DNA of 64,000 nt from an uncultured Roseburia sp. (lineage in GTDB: Bacteria > Bacillota > Clostridia > Lachnospirales > Lachnospiraceae), in the NCBI GenBank assembly GCA_900539115.1, contig UQAQ01000002.1, forward strand, positions 53,073 through 117,072, given 5' to 3'. A program made the translations under genes and the position numbers. The notes under the pieces are model-generated. The model worked only from the letters and a program-made list of their open reading frames with translations, did no database searches and was not told the DNA's origin. This document shows positions 7,334 through 14,594 of the stretch, one piece after another. The first letter of the stretch is position 1, and every line of letters starts with the position of its first letter.

Positions 7334-8656
7334 ATGAGTAAACCAATTGTAGCAATTGTTGGCCGCCCAAACGTAGGAAAGTCAACCTTATTTAATACAC
7401 TTGCCGGAGAAAAAATATCGATTGTAAAAGATTACCCGGGAGTGACACGAGATCGAATTTATGCAGATATCACCTGGCTGGATCACAGCCTTTCGTTGAT
7501 TGATACCGGTGGTATTGAGATGGATAGCAAAGATGCGATGCTTTCTCATATGAGAGAACAGGCAAATATCGCCATAGAGACAGCAGATGTCATAATGTTT
7601 GTCACGGATGTCAGACAAGGACTTGTCGATGCAGACTTTAAGGTGGCAGATATGCTTCGCAAATCGGGAAAACCGGTTATCTTAGTGGTGAATAAAGTGG
7701 ATAATTTTGACAAATTCATGCCGGATGTGTATGAGTTTTATAATCTTGGCATCGGAGAACCACATCCGGTATCAGCTTCGTCCAAACTGGGGCTTGGTGA
7801 TATGTTAGATGCCGTGTGGGAACTTGTGGATGCTGAAAAATTTGAAGAAGAGGAAGACGACCGTCCAAAGATAGCCATCGTTGGAAAACCGAATGCCGGG
7901 AAATCGTCTTTGATCAACAAATTGATCGGAAAAGACCGCGTAATTGTGTCGGATATCGCCGGTACGACGAGAGATGCCATTGATACCGAGGTGGTGCGTG
8001 ACGGAAAAGAATATATCTTTATCGATACTGCGGGGCTTCGACGGAAAAATAAGATCAAAGAGGACTTGGAGCGTTACAGTATCATCCGTACGGTAGCAGC
8101 GATCGAACGATCGGATGTCGTCATATTGATGATTGATGCGGTGGAAGGCGTGACGGAGCAGGATGCGAAAATTGCCGGTATCGCACATGAACGCGGCAAG
8201 GGATTGATCATCGCCGTCAACAAATGGGATGCCGTGGAAAAAGACAATCATACGGTAAAAGAATATACCAATAAAGTAAGAGAAGTACTTTCGTTCGTAC
8301 CATATGCGGAGATTGTATTTATTTCTGCATTGACCGGTCAGAGAACGAATAAATTATTTGAATACATTGAAAAAGTAATTCAATTTCATTCCATGCGTAT
8401 TCAGACGGGCGTGCTGAATGAGATCCTGATGGAAGCGGTAGCGATGCAGCAGCCGCCGTCAGACAAGGGAAAACGTTTGAAATTGTTTTACATGACGCAG
8501 GTGTCTACGAAGCCGCCTACCTTTGTACTGTTTGTAAACAGCAAAGAATTGATGCATTTTTCGTATCAGCGTTATATCGAAAACCGTATACGTGATACGT
8601 TTGGCTTCATCGGTACACCGATACGAATGTTCATTCGTGAACGGAAGGAGAAATAA
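7334..8656 (+). CDS. der: Ribosome biogenesis GTPase Der (EngA)
   Basis: Der is an essential GTPase with two G domains that assists assembly of the 50S subunit. In 440 residues, the first G domain shows GRPNVGKST, DTGG and NKVD. The second shows GKPNAGKSS, DTAGLRRKNKIKE and NKWD. A C-terminal KH-like domain follows, with the typical QQPPSDKGKRLKLFYMTQV and the ending IGTPIRMFIRERKEK. The start is preceded by TGGAGG. The plsY GTG begins 2 bp after the stop, so translation is probably coupled. Confidence 0.97.
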   Translation: MSKPIVAIVGRPNVGKSTLFNTLAGEKISIVKDYPGVTRDRIYADITWLDHSLSLIDTGGIEMDSKDAMLSHMREQANIAIETADVIMFVTDVRQGLVDADFKVADMLRKSGKPVILVVNKVDNFDKFMPDVYEFYNLGIGEPHPVSASSKLGLGDMLDAVWELVDAEKFEEEEDDRPKIAIVGKPNAGKSSLINKLIGKDRVIVSDIAGTTRDAIDTEVVRDGKEYIFIDTAGLRRKNKIKEDLERYSIIRTVAAIERSDVVILMIDAVEGVTEQDAKIAGIAHERGKGLIIAVNKWDAVEKDNHTVKEYTNKVREVLSFVPYAEIVFISALTGQRTNKLFEYIEKVIQFHSMRIQTGVLNEILMEAVAMQQPPSDKGKRLKLFYMTQVSTKPPTFVLFVNSKELMHFSYQRYIENRIRDTFGFIGTPIRMFIRERKEK

Positions 8657-8658
8657 TC

Positions 8659-9324
8659 GTGAATTATATTATAACAGGTGTTATTATTTTAATCATAGGA
8701 TATGCGTTTGGATGTTTTTCTACCGGCTATTTTGTGGGAAAGAAAAACGGACTGGATATTCGTTCGACCGGAAGTGGAAATATCGGTACGACGAATGCCT
8801 TGCGCTCGTTAGGTGCGAAAGCCGGGGCAATTACCTTTTTAGGGGATCTGCTCAAAGCATTTATCCCGACACTTGTGGTAAAATTTGTCTTTTGTCCGGC
8901 GATGGGATACGCGGATGATATTACTTATTTATTTACTCTTTTGGCAGGACTTGGTGTCGTGATGGGGCATAATTTCCCGTTTTATCTGCATTTCAAAGGG
9001 GGAAAAGGAATCGCTGTGTCCGCGGCAGTTATCGTAGTATCAAACCTTCATCCGGTGTTTATCGGAGTCGGTCTTGCTGTTTTCATTCTTGTTGTGGCAG
9101 TGACGAGATATGTTTCACTGGGATCATTGATCGTTGTATGGTATATTCCGATCTTTACTTTATTATATTATCGGGAAAGTGACCTTTTTCCGGTGATTTT
9201 AATCGTAAGTTTATTGTTTACGATTTTAGCTTACATAAAGCATAAAGCAAACATTATACGTTTGATTCATGGTACAGAAAATAAGTTAGGTGAAAAAAAG
9301 GAGAAGAAGAGTGAAGAAAATTAG
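8659..9324 (+). CDS. plsY: Glycerol-3-phosphate acyltransferase PlsY
   Basis: PlsY acylates glycerol-3-phosphate from acyl-phosphate, the first membrane step of phospholipid synthesis. The 221-residue membrane protein has the motifs GSGNIGTTNALRSLG, GHNFPFYLHFKGGKGIAVS and a closing IKHKANIIRLIHGTENK. Its several hydrophobic helices are typical. The start is GTG at 8659 with GGAAGGAG upstream, 2 bp after the der stop. The C-terminal charged tail (GEKKEKKSEEN) overlaps the start of gpsA. The partner gpsA supplies its substrate, so the two form a functional pair. Confidence 0.95.
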   Translation: MNYIITGVIILIIGYAFGCFSTGYFVGKKNGLDIRSTGSGNIGTTNALRSLGAKAGAITFLGDLLKAFIPTLVVKFVFCPAMGYADDITYLFTLLAGLGVVMGHNFPFYLHFKGGKGIAVSAAVIVVSNLHPVFIGVGLAVFILVVAVTRYVSLGSLIVVWYIPIFTLLYYRESDLFPVILIVSLLFTILAYIKHKANIIRLIHGTENKLGEKKEKKSEEN

Positions 9325-10318
9325 TTTTTTGGGTGCAGGAAGCTGGGGAACGGCGTTAGCAATCTTATGTGCGAATAATGGACATAAGGTAACAATCTGG
9401 TCAAAGATCAAATCCGAGACGGATATGCTTCGGGAAAAGAGAGAGCATGTAGACCGTCTTCCGGGAGTAAAACTTCCGGACAGTATCGAGATTGAAGATG
9501 ACCTTGAAAAAGCCTGCACAGGACAGGATATTATTGTATTTTCGGTGGCTTCGCCGTTTGTCCGTTCGACAGCAGAACTGGCAAAACCATTTATCCGCGA
9601 TGGACAGATTATTGTCAATGTCGGAAAAGGTATCGAGGACAAGACGTTGATGACACTTTGCGAAGTGCTTTCGGATGTACTTCCGATGGCAGATATCGCC
9701 GTACTTTCCGGACCGAGTCATGCGGAAGAGGTTTCCAAAGGCGTACCTACTACAGTTGTAGTCGGAGCAAAATCTGAGAAAACCGGTGTATTTATTCAGG
9801 ATGTGTTTATGAGCGAATGTTTCCGTGTATACATCAGCCCGGATATGATCGGCATTGAACTCGGCGGTTCTTTGAAAAATGTAATCGCGCTGGCTGCCGG
9901 TATGCTGGACGGTATGGAACTTGGTGACAATACCAAAGCGGCACTTATGACCCGTGGTATTTTGGAGATCAGCCGTCTTGGAGTAGAACTTGGCGGTAAG
10001 ATGGAGACGTTTTTTGGCTTATCCGGAATCGGAGATCTTATCGTAACATGTACAAGCAAGCATAGCCGCAATCATAACTGTGGTTATCTTCTGGGAAAAG
10101 GTAAGACGCTGGAAGAGGCAAAAGCAGAGATTAAGCAGGTTGTGGAAGGTGTGAACTGTGCGCAGGCGGCGATGGCACTGGCAAACCGTTATCATGTATC
10201 GATGCCGATCGTAGAACAGATCAATGCAGTTTTGTTTGAGGGCAAGACGACCAAGCAGGCATTAAAAGAACTTCTTATGCGTGATCGTGTGAGTGAATAC
10301 CGTACGCTTAGCTGGTAA
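9311..10318 (+). CDS. gpsA: NAD(P)-dependent glycerol-3-phosphate dehydrogenase
   Basis: GpsA reduces dihydroxyacetone phosphate to sn-glycerol-3-phosphate for lipid synthesis. The 335-residue protein has the N-terminal Rossmann motif GAGSWGTALA, the SGPSHAEEV motif, the NVIALAAGMLDGMELGDN segment with the catalytic region, and SGIGDLIVTC...SRNHNCG. GTG 9311 is chosen because AAGGAG (9298-9303) is about 7 bp away and the protein then begins at the Rossmann strand (MKKISFLGAG). An upstream GTG at 9290 would add seven mostly basic residues. The start overlaps the end of plsY by 14 bp. Confidence 0.95.
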   Translation: MKKISFLGAGSWGTALAILCANNGHKVTIWSKIKSETDMLREKREHVDRLPGVKLPDSIEIEDDLEKACTGQDIIVFSVASPFVRSTAELAKPFIRDGQIIVNVGKGIEDKTLMTLCEVLSDVLPMADIAVLSGPSHAEEVSKGVPTTVVVGAKSEKTGVFIQDVFMSECFRVYISPDMIGIELGGSLKNVIALAAGMLDGMELGDNTKAALMTRGILEISRLGVELGGKMETFFGLSGIGDLIVTCTSKHSRNHNCGYLLGKGKTLEEAKAEIKQVVEGVNCAQAAMALANRYHVSMPIVEQINAVLFEGKTTKQALKELLMRDRVSEYRTLSW

Positions 10319-10362
10319 AGACCGGAAAATAACTCCCCGGAAGTGTATTGAATAAAAATAAG

Positions 10363-10406
10363 AAAAACAGCCATACTATCGAAAAAAGGAAGGATGGCTG
10401 TTTTTT
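10363..10406 (+). terminator. Terminator-like hairpin touching the next start codon
   Basis: AAAAACAGCCAT (10363-10374) pairs with ATGGCTGTTTTT (10394-10405) around a 19-nt loop, followed directly by a T-run. It is placed to end the der-plsY-gpsA unit. The T-run abuts the ATG of the downstream transporter gene (10407), and the loop and right arm hold its only plausible ribosome site (AAGGAAGGA, 10386-10394). The same layout recurs before spoIVA. Confidence 0.75.
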
Positions 10407-10841
10407 ATGTGGGGAATTATTATTGGATTGATATCCGGGGCATTGATGAGTATCCAGGGGGTATTTAATGCGGAAGTAACAAAACAAAGCAGTATCTGGC
10501 TTTCAGCAGCATTTGTGCAGATCACGGCATTTGTGGTGTGCGTTCTGGCGTGGTTTATTACCGGGAAAGAGGGGACGATATCCGGCTTGTTTCAGGTACA
10601 GCCGAAATACATGCTTTTAGGCGGAGCGATCGGGGCTTTTATCACATACACGGTAATTCAGGCGATGAATCAATGTGGACCGGCAAGAGCCGTTATGTTT
10701 ATTGTTGCTGCCCAGTTGATCGTTGCCTATCTGATTGAATTGATGGGATTGTTCGGCGTTGATAAGCAGCCGTTTGAATGGCGTAAGATCATAGGCTTGA
10801 TCGTGATGATCGCAGGAATCATAACCTTTAAATGGAAATAA
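10407..10841 (+). CDS. YdcZ/DUF606-type small DMT-family membrane protein
   Basis: This 144-residue protein has four to five hydrophobic segments covering almost its whole length. It starts with MWGIIIGLISGALMSIQGVF and later has GPARAVMFIVAAQLIVAYLIE and IIGLIVMIAGIITF, the pattern of the YdcZ (DUF606) half-size drug/metabolite transporter relatives. Such proteins are predicted transporters of unknown substrate and may work as dimers. The start is the first in-frame ATG after a terminator-like hairpin; its ribosome site lies inside that hairpin, 12 bp away. No partner gene is adjacent. Confidence 0.8.
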   Translation: MWGIIIGLISGALMSIQGVFNAEVTKQSSIWLSAAFVQITAFVVCVLAWFITGKEGTISGLFQVQPKYMLLGGAIGAFITYTVIQAMNQCGPARAVMFIVAAQLIVAYLIELMGLFGVDKQPFEWRKIIGLIVMIAGIITFKWK

Positions 10842-10861
10842 GAAAAAACTAAAAGTTTTTG

Positions 10862-10890
10862 TTGTAAAAAAATCATTTCAGTATTACAAT
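10862..10890 (+). promoter_or_regulatory. Promoter of the comEA operon
   Basis: -35 TTGTAA (10862-10867), 17-bp spacer, -10 TACAAT (10885-10890), about 50 bp before comEA. A weak AT-only hairpin (AAAAACT/AGTTTTT, about 10846-10861) precedes it and may terminate the transporter gene. Confidence 0.5.
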
Positions 10891-10939
10891 AAAGATGTGC
10901 ATTTTTGATTGTTGTTCCTGGAGACAGGAGAGCAAATAT

Positions 10940-11521
10940 ATGAAACAAAATACGATAATATTGTTACTTGCAGTGGTAGGAATCTGTGTTTGCGGCGGCA
11001 TCTGGTTGTGTCAGGGGAAACAGGTGCAGCCTGCGGAGACGATTGTGTCAGAAGGGATGAACGATAGTTTGACGCAGCAAACGGCAGAGCCAGAGGATGG
11101 TCAGATTTATATCCATATAGTAGGGGCCGTAAAAAAGCCCGGTGTGTATACCTTTCAGAAAAAGCCACGTGTGATCGAAGTGGTTGAGAAAGCCGGCGGT
11201 TTTACAAAAGATGCGGTTACTGCTGAGATCAATCAGGCAGAACTTGTGGAAGATGGTACTCAGCTTGCGATTGCCTCGCAGAAGGATTTTAAAGAAAAAG
11301 ACGGACAGCAGGCAGAACAGACGGAGACAGGGAAAGTAAATCTGAATACGGCGGCCAAAGAACAATTGATGACATTGACAGGAATTGGCGAAGCAAAAGC
11401 AATTGCGATCATAGCATATCGGGAAGAAAAGGGGAAATTTCAAAAACCGGAAGATCTGATGAATATACCGGGGATCAAAGAAGGCGTTTTTGACAAGATT
11501 AAATCCCAGATATGCGTATAA
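10940..11521 (+). CDS. comEA: ComEA-type DNA-binding protein (SLBB + helix-hairpin-helix)
   Basis: ComEA is the membrane-anchored DNA receptor for transformation. The 193-residue protein has an N-terminal hydrophobic anchor (TIILLLAVVGICVCGGIWL), an SLBB domain (IYIHIVGAVKKPGVYTF, about residues 54-110), and a C-terminal helix-hairpin-helix region starting KVNLNTAAKEQLMTLTGIGE. The start is ATG 10940 with AGGAG 10926-10930; an upstream in-frame ATG would add 15 poor residues before the anchor. comEC, its usual operon partner, lies 3 kb downstream, after a two-component system. Competence has not been shown for this organism. Confidence 0.93.
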   Translation: MKQNTIILLLAVVGICVCGGIWLCQGKQVQPAETIVSEGMNDSLTQQTAEPEDGQIYIHIVGAVKKPGVYTFQKKPRVIEVVEKAGGFTKDAVTAEINQAELVEDGTQLAIASQKDFKEKDGQQAEQTETGKVNLNTAAKEQLMTLTGIGEAKAIAIIAYREEKGKFQKPEDLMNIPGIKEGVFDKIKSQICV

Positions 11522-11558
11522 AAATAGGAATAGAGAAGATTGGAAAGGAAGAGAGTAA

Positions 11559-12251
11559 ATGGCAAAGAAAGTTTTGGTGGTAGATGACGAGAAAATGATC
11601 GTCAAGGGACTGCGTTTTAGTCTTGAACAGGATGGCATGGATGTGGATTGTGCGTACGATGGAGAAGAAGCATTGACGGCAATCAAGCAGAATACATATG
11701 ATGTGGTCTTATTGGATGTGATGCTTCCAAAATTTTCCGGCTTTGATGTATGCCAGCAGGTTCGGGAGTTTTCGGATGTGCCGATTATTATGCTTACTGC
11801 CAAAGGCGAGGATATGGACAAAATTCTTGGATTGGAGTATGGTGCGGACGATTATATTACCAAGCCTTTCAATATTCTTGAAGTAAAGGCGCGTATCAAA
11901 GCGATCATGCGCCGCAGTTCCAAACGCGAAGCAAAAGAACAGGAAAATTCGTCTATCCGCATGTTTGGAGATATGAAAGTAGACATTGACAGCAGACGAG
12001 TATTTATTGATGAAAAAGAAGTAAATTTGACCGTAAAAGAGTTTGACCTTCTCGAACTCCTTATGAATAATCCAAATAAAGTTTACAGCAGAGAAAAACT
12101 GCTCAATGACGTCTGGGGATACGAATATCTCGGAGATGTCAGAACGGTAGACGTTCATGTAAGGCGGCTTCGTGAAAAGATAGAAAAGATACCGAGTGAG
12201 CCTAAATTTATACATACAAAATGGGGTGTTGGCTATTATTTCCAAGCTTAA
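11559..12251 (+). CDS. OmpR/PhoB-family response regulator
   Basis: This is a two-domain transcription regulator of 230 residues. The receiver domain (1-~120) has the acidic pair DD at 9-10, the phospho-acceptor Asp53 (LLDVMLP) and Lys102 (ITKPF). The winged-helix DNA-binding domain (about 135-230) has EFDLLELLMNNP and the ending DVHVRRLREKIE...GVGYYF. It resembles WalR/PhoP-type regulators but lacks a diagnostic feature. The 3' end overlaps the partner kinase gene. The pair sits between comEA and comEC. Its target genes are unknown. Confidence 0.93.
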   Translation: MAKKVLVVDDEKMIVKGLRFSLEQDGMDVDCAYDGEEALTAIKQNTYDVVLLDVMLPKFSGFDVCQQVREFSDVPIIMLTAKGEDMDKILGLEYGADDYITKPFNILEVKARIKAIMRRSSKREAKEQENSSIRMFGDMKVDIDSRRVFIDEKEVNLTVKEFDLLELLMNNPNKVYSREKLLNDVWGYEYLGDVRTVDVHVRRLREKIEKIPSEPKFIHTKWGVGYYFQA

Positions 12252-13686
12252 AAACTTTTTTCATCAATTTAAAAGTACGCGTGTTCAAAGTCTTGGTGTG
12301 CTGGTAATTATTGGGATCATTCCTCTGATTATCTTTTCTGTTGTTTTTTTGAATGTATTTCGTTCGCGAAGTATCAGTCAGCGGGTATCGGAGATTCAAG
12401 TGCGTGGAAATGTTATTTCCAATCTCATTGTAGGTTCCGGTTATCTGGCGGCAGGAGAACCAAGTGAAAAAGTAGATACCGAATTATCACAGGTCTCGGA
12501 TATGTATGATGGGAGAATCCTTATCATCGATTCGAGACTGAAAGTGGTACGTGATACATATGGACTGGAAGAAGACGGAATCGTCGTACTTCCGGAAGTG
12601 ATTCAATGTTTCCGCGGGGAGGCGACAAAGATTGTAAATCAGCATAAAGATAATGTAGAGATCTATCTCCCCGTCGACAGCGCAGACCATAAATCCGTTT
12701 ATGGTGTGATTGTTATGAATTTTTCGTTTCAGTCGATTCAGACATTGTATGACAATATCCGCACGGTGAGTATTTCCATTATTTTACTTCTTGCAGTGAA
12801 CATTATCGTGATTTCCTGGCTTTACTCCGGACATGTCGTAAAACCACTGAAAAGTGTGGTACGTGCGATCGGACATATTGAATCCGGTGATTTTAGCGAA
12901 CAGATGGAAGTGCGGGATAATATTGAGGTAGAGCAGATTTCGGATGCTATCAATTCCATGCTTACGAAAGTGCAGAATCTGGAAGACTCGCGGCAGGAAT
13001 TCGTTTCTAACGTATCACATGAATTAAAAACGCCGATTACGTCAATCAAAGTTTTAGCAGAATCTTTGACAATGCAGGAAGATGTTCCGGTCGAATTGTA
13101 CCGGGAATTTATGGGAGATATCAATCAGGAACTTGACCGCATGAATAAGATTGTCAATGACCTGCTGTCTCTCGTGAAAATGGACAAATCCGCGGTTCAG
13201 ATGTCAATTGAAGAAGTAAATATCAATGAATTTATCGAGGGGATTCTAAAAGGAATCACGCCGATCGCCTCAAAGCGCAATATTGAGATTATCTTTGAAA
13301 GTGTGCGCCCGGTAAGTGCCCAGATTGACAGTGTAAAACTCGGAATGGCATTTACCAATATTATTGAAAATGCGGTGAAATACAATTTTGATAATGGCTG
13401 GGTAAAAGTTACGTTAAACGCAGACCACAAGTTTTTCTACCTACGCGTAGCGGATTCCGGCGTAGGAATACCGGAGGAACTTCAGGATCATATCTTTGAG
13501 CGCTTTTACCGCGTGGATAAGGCGAGATCCCGGGAAACCGGTGGAAATGGATTGGGACTTGCCATTACGAGAAATGCGATATTGTTGCACCGTGGTTCCA
13601 TCAAAGTGCATAGTGTGGAAAAACAGGGTACGACGTTTGCGGTGAGAATCCCATTGATCTATCAGGCACAAGGAGGGAATTCATGA
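12196..13686 (+). CDS. HAMP sensor histidine kinase
   Basis: This partner kinase of the preceding regulator is up to 496 residues long. It has a first membrane segment at about 35-55 (GVLVIIGIIPLIIFSVVFLN), an extracellular sensor region of roughly 140 residues, a second membrane segment at about 198-218 (SIIILLLAVNIIVISWLY), and a HAMP linker. The HisKA motif FVSNVSHELKTPITS has the phospho-accepting His275, and the ATPase domain has N-box NIIENAVKYN and DSGVGIPEEL...GGNGLGLAI. The start is uncertain: GTG 12196, GTG 12226 and TTG 12229 are all in frame and overlap the regulator gene. The stop overlaps the next start by 4 bp (ATGA). Confidence 0.92.
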   Translation: MSLNLYIQNGVLAIISKLKNFFHQFKSTRVQSLGVLVIIGIIPLIIFSVVFLNVFRSRSISQRVSEIQVRGNVISNLIVGSGYLAAGEPSEKVDTELSQVSDMYDGRILIIDSRLKVVRDTYGLEEDGIVVLPEVIQCFRGEATKIVNQHKDNVEIYLPVDSADHKSVYGVIVMNFSFQSIQTLYDNIRTVSISIILLLAVNIIVISWLYSGHVVKPLKSVVRAIGHIESGDFSEQMEVRDNIEVEQISDAINSMLTKVQNLEDSRQEFVSNVSHELKTPITSIKVLAESLTMQEDVPVELYREFMGDINQELDRMNKIVNDLLSLVKMDKSAVQMSIEEVNINEFIEGILKGITPIASKRNIEIIFESVRPVSAQIDSVKLGMAFTNIIENAVKYNFDNGWVKVTLNADHKFFYLRVADSGVGIPEELQDHIFERFYRVDKARSRETGGNGLGLAITRNAILLHRGSIKVHSVEKQGTTFAVRIPLIYQAQGGNS

Positions 13687-14594
13687 TGAAACCGATTCGT
13701 TTTTTGAGTGTGTTAATGATTGTCCTTGTATTGTGCTGTGGGTGCCAAAGGACGGTAAATCCGGAACAACAGGGAAATATTACCTTGTATCAGATGGCAG
13801 ACGATGGTTCGAAACTGCAGTCAAGCAAATATGAAATTCAGGCAGATCAGGAAGATAATGTAGCCGTTATTCAGGAATTGTTAGACTGCTTTAAAAAGTG
13901 TGTGGCAATAGATGATTTCCAATTAAAGGAAAAACAATTAACGATTACATTCCTGTCTTCTTATTATAATCAGGATAAAATTGACGAAGTGTTGAATCGT
14001 GCCGCTATCGTAAAGACGCTCTGTCAGTTGAGTAGTGTGGAATACGTAGAATTTTATGTGGGCGACAATCCTCTTATGATCGACGGAGAAACCGTAGGAA
14101 TTATGAGTAAATTGTCATTTCTTGATTCCGTCGGTGGAGAAGGATATACACAGGAAAAATATGTAACATTGTATTTTTCTTCCAATGATGGAACGAAGAT
14201 GCAGGAAATTACTACCAAATTGACACATGACATGACAGTGCCGCTGGCACGTCTGTTGATCGAGCAGCTGCTGAAAGGTCCGAATGAGATTTCGGATGCC
14301 AATACTTCGGATGTAAGAGATACGATTCCGGCAGGAACAAAGTTAAATTCTTTGACAATCCGTGATCACGTGTGTTATGTGGATTTCAGTAAGGAGTTTA
14401 TGAATATGCAGGCGGATGTCAGCAGTGGTGTAGTGGTATATAGTATTGTAAATACATTATGTGAGTTGTCCGATGTAAACAAAGTGCAGTTTACGATTGA
14501 CGGAGAACAGCAGGAGATATACGGGGATATTAAGAACTTTACAGGTTCGTTTGAACGAAATTTGGATATGGTTCAGGATGCCAGTAAAGGTTGA
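13683..14594 (+). CDS. GerMN-domain lipoprotein
   Basis: A 303-residue exported lipoprotein. The N-terminus MMKPIRFLSVLMIVLVLCCGCQ is a lipoprotein signal with the acylated Cys just after Gly. Two GerMN-type repeats are visible, about residues 40-150 and 155-285; the second is clear, with YVTLYFSSNDG, TVPLARLLIEQLLKGP and VCYVDFSKEF. GerMN domains occur in spore germination protein GerM and in actinobacterial LpqB. The gene is translationally coupled to the kinase by an ATGA overlap, with AGGAGGG 8 bp upstream. A role in signalling or envelope sensing alongside the kinase is inferred from this arrangement. Confidence 0.87.
   Translation: MMKPIRFLSVLMIVLVLCCGCQRTVNPEQQGNITLYQMADDGSKLQSSKYEIQADQEDNVAVIQELLDCFKKCVAIDDFQLKEKQLTITFLSSYYNQDKIDEVLNRAAIVKTLCQLSSVEYVEFYVGDNPLMIDGETVGIMSKLSFLDSVGGEGYTQEKYVTLYFSSNDGTKMQEITTKLTHDMTVPLARLLIEQLLKGPNEISDANTSDVRDTIPAGTKLNSLTIRDHVCYVDFSKEFMNMQADVSSGVVVYSIVNTLCELSDVNKVQFTIDGEQQEIYGDIKNFTGSFERNLDMVQDASKG

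Noticed and set aside
9290..9310. Upstream GTG start for gpsA
   Set aside because: It would add seven mostly basic residues before the Rossmann strand, and the good ribosome site serves GTG 9311.
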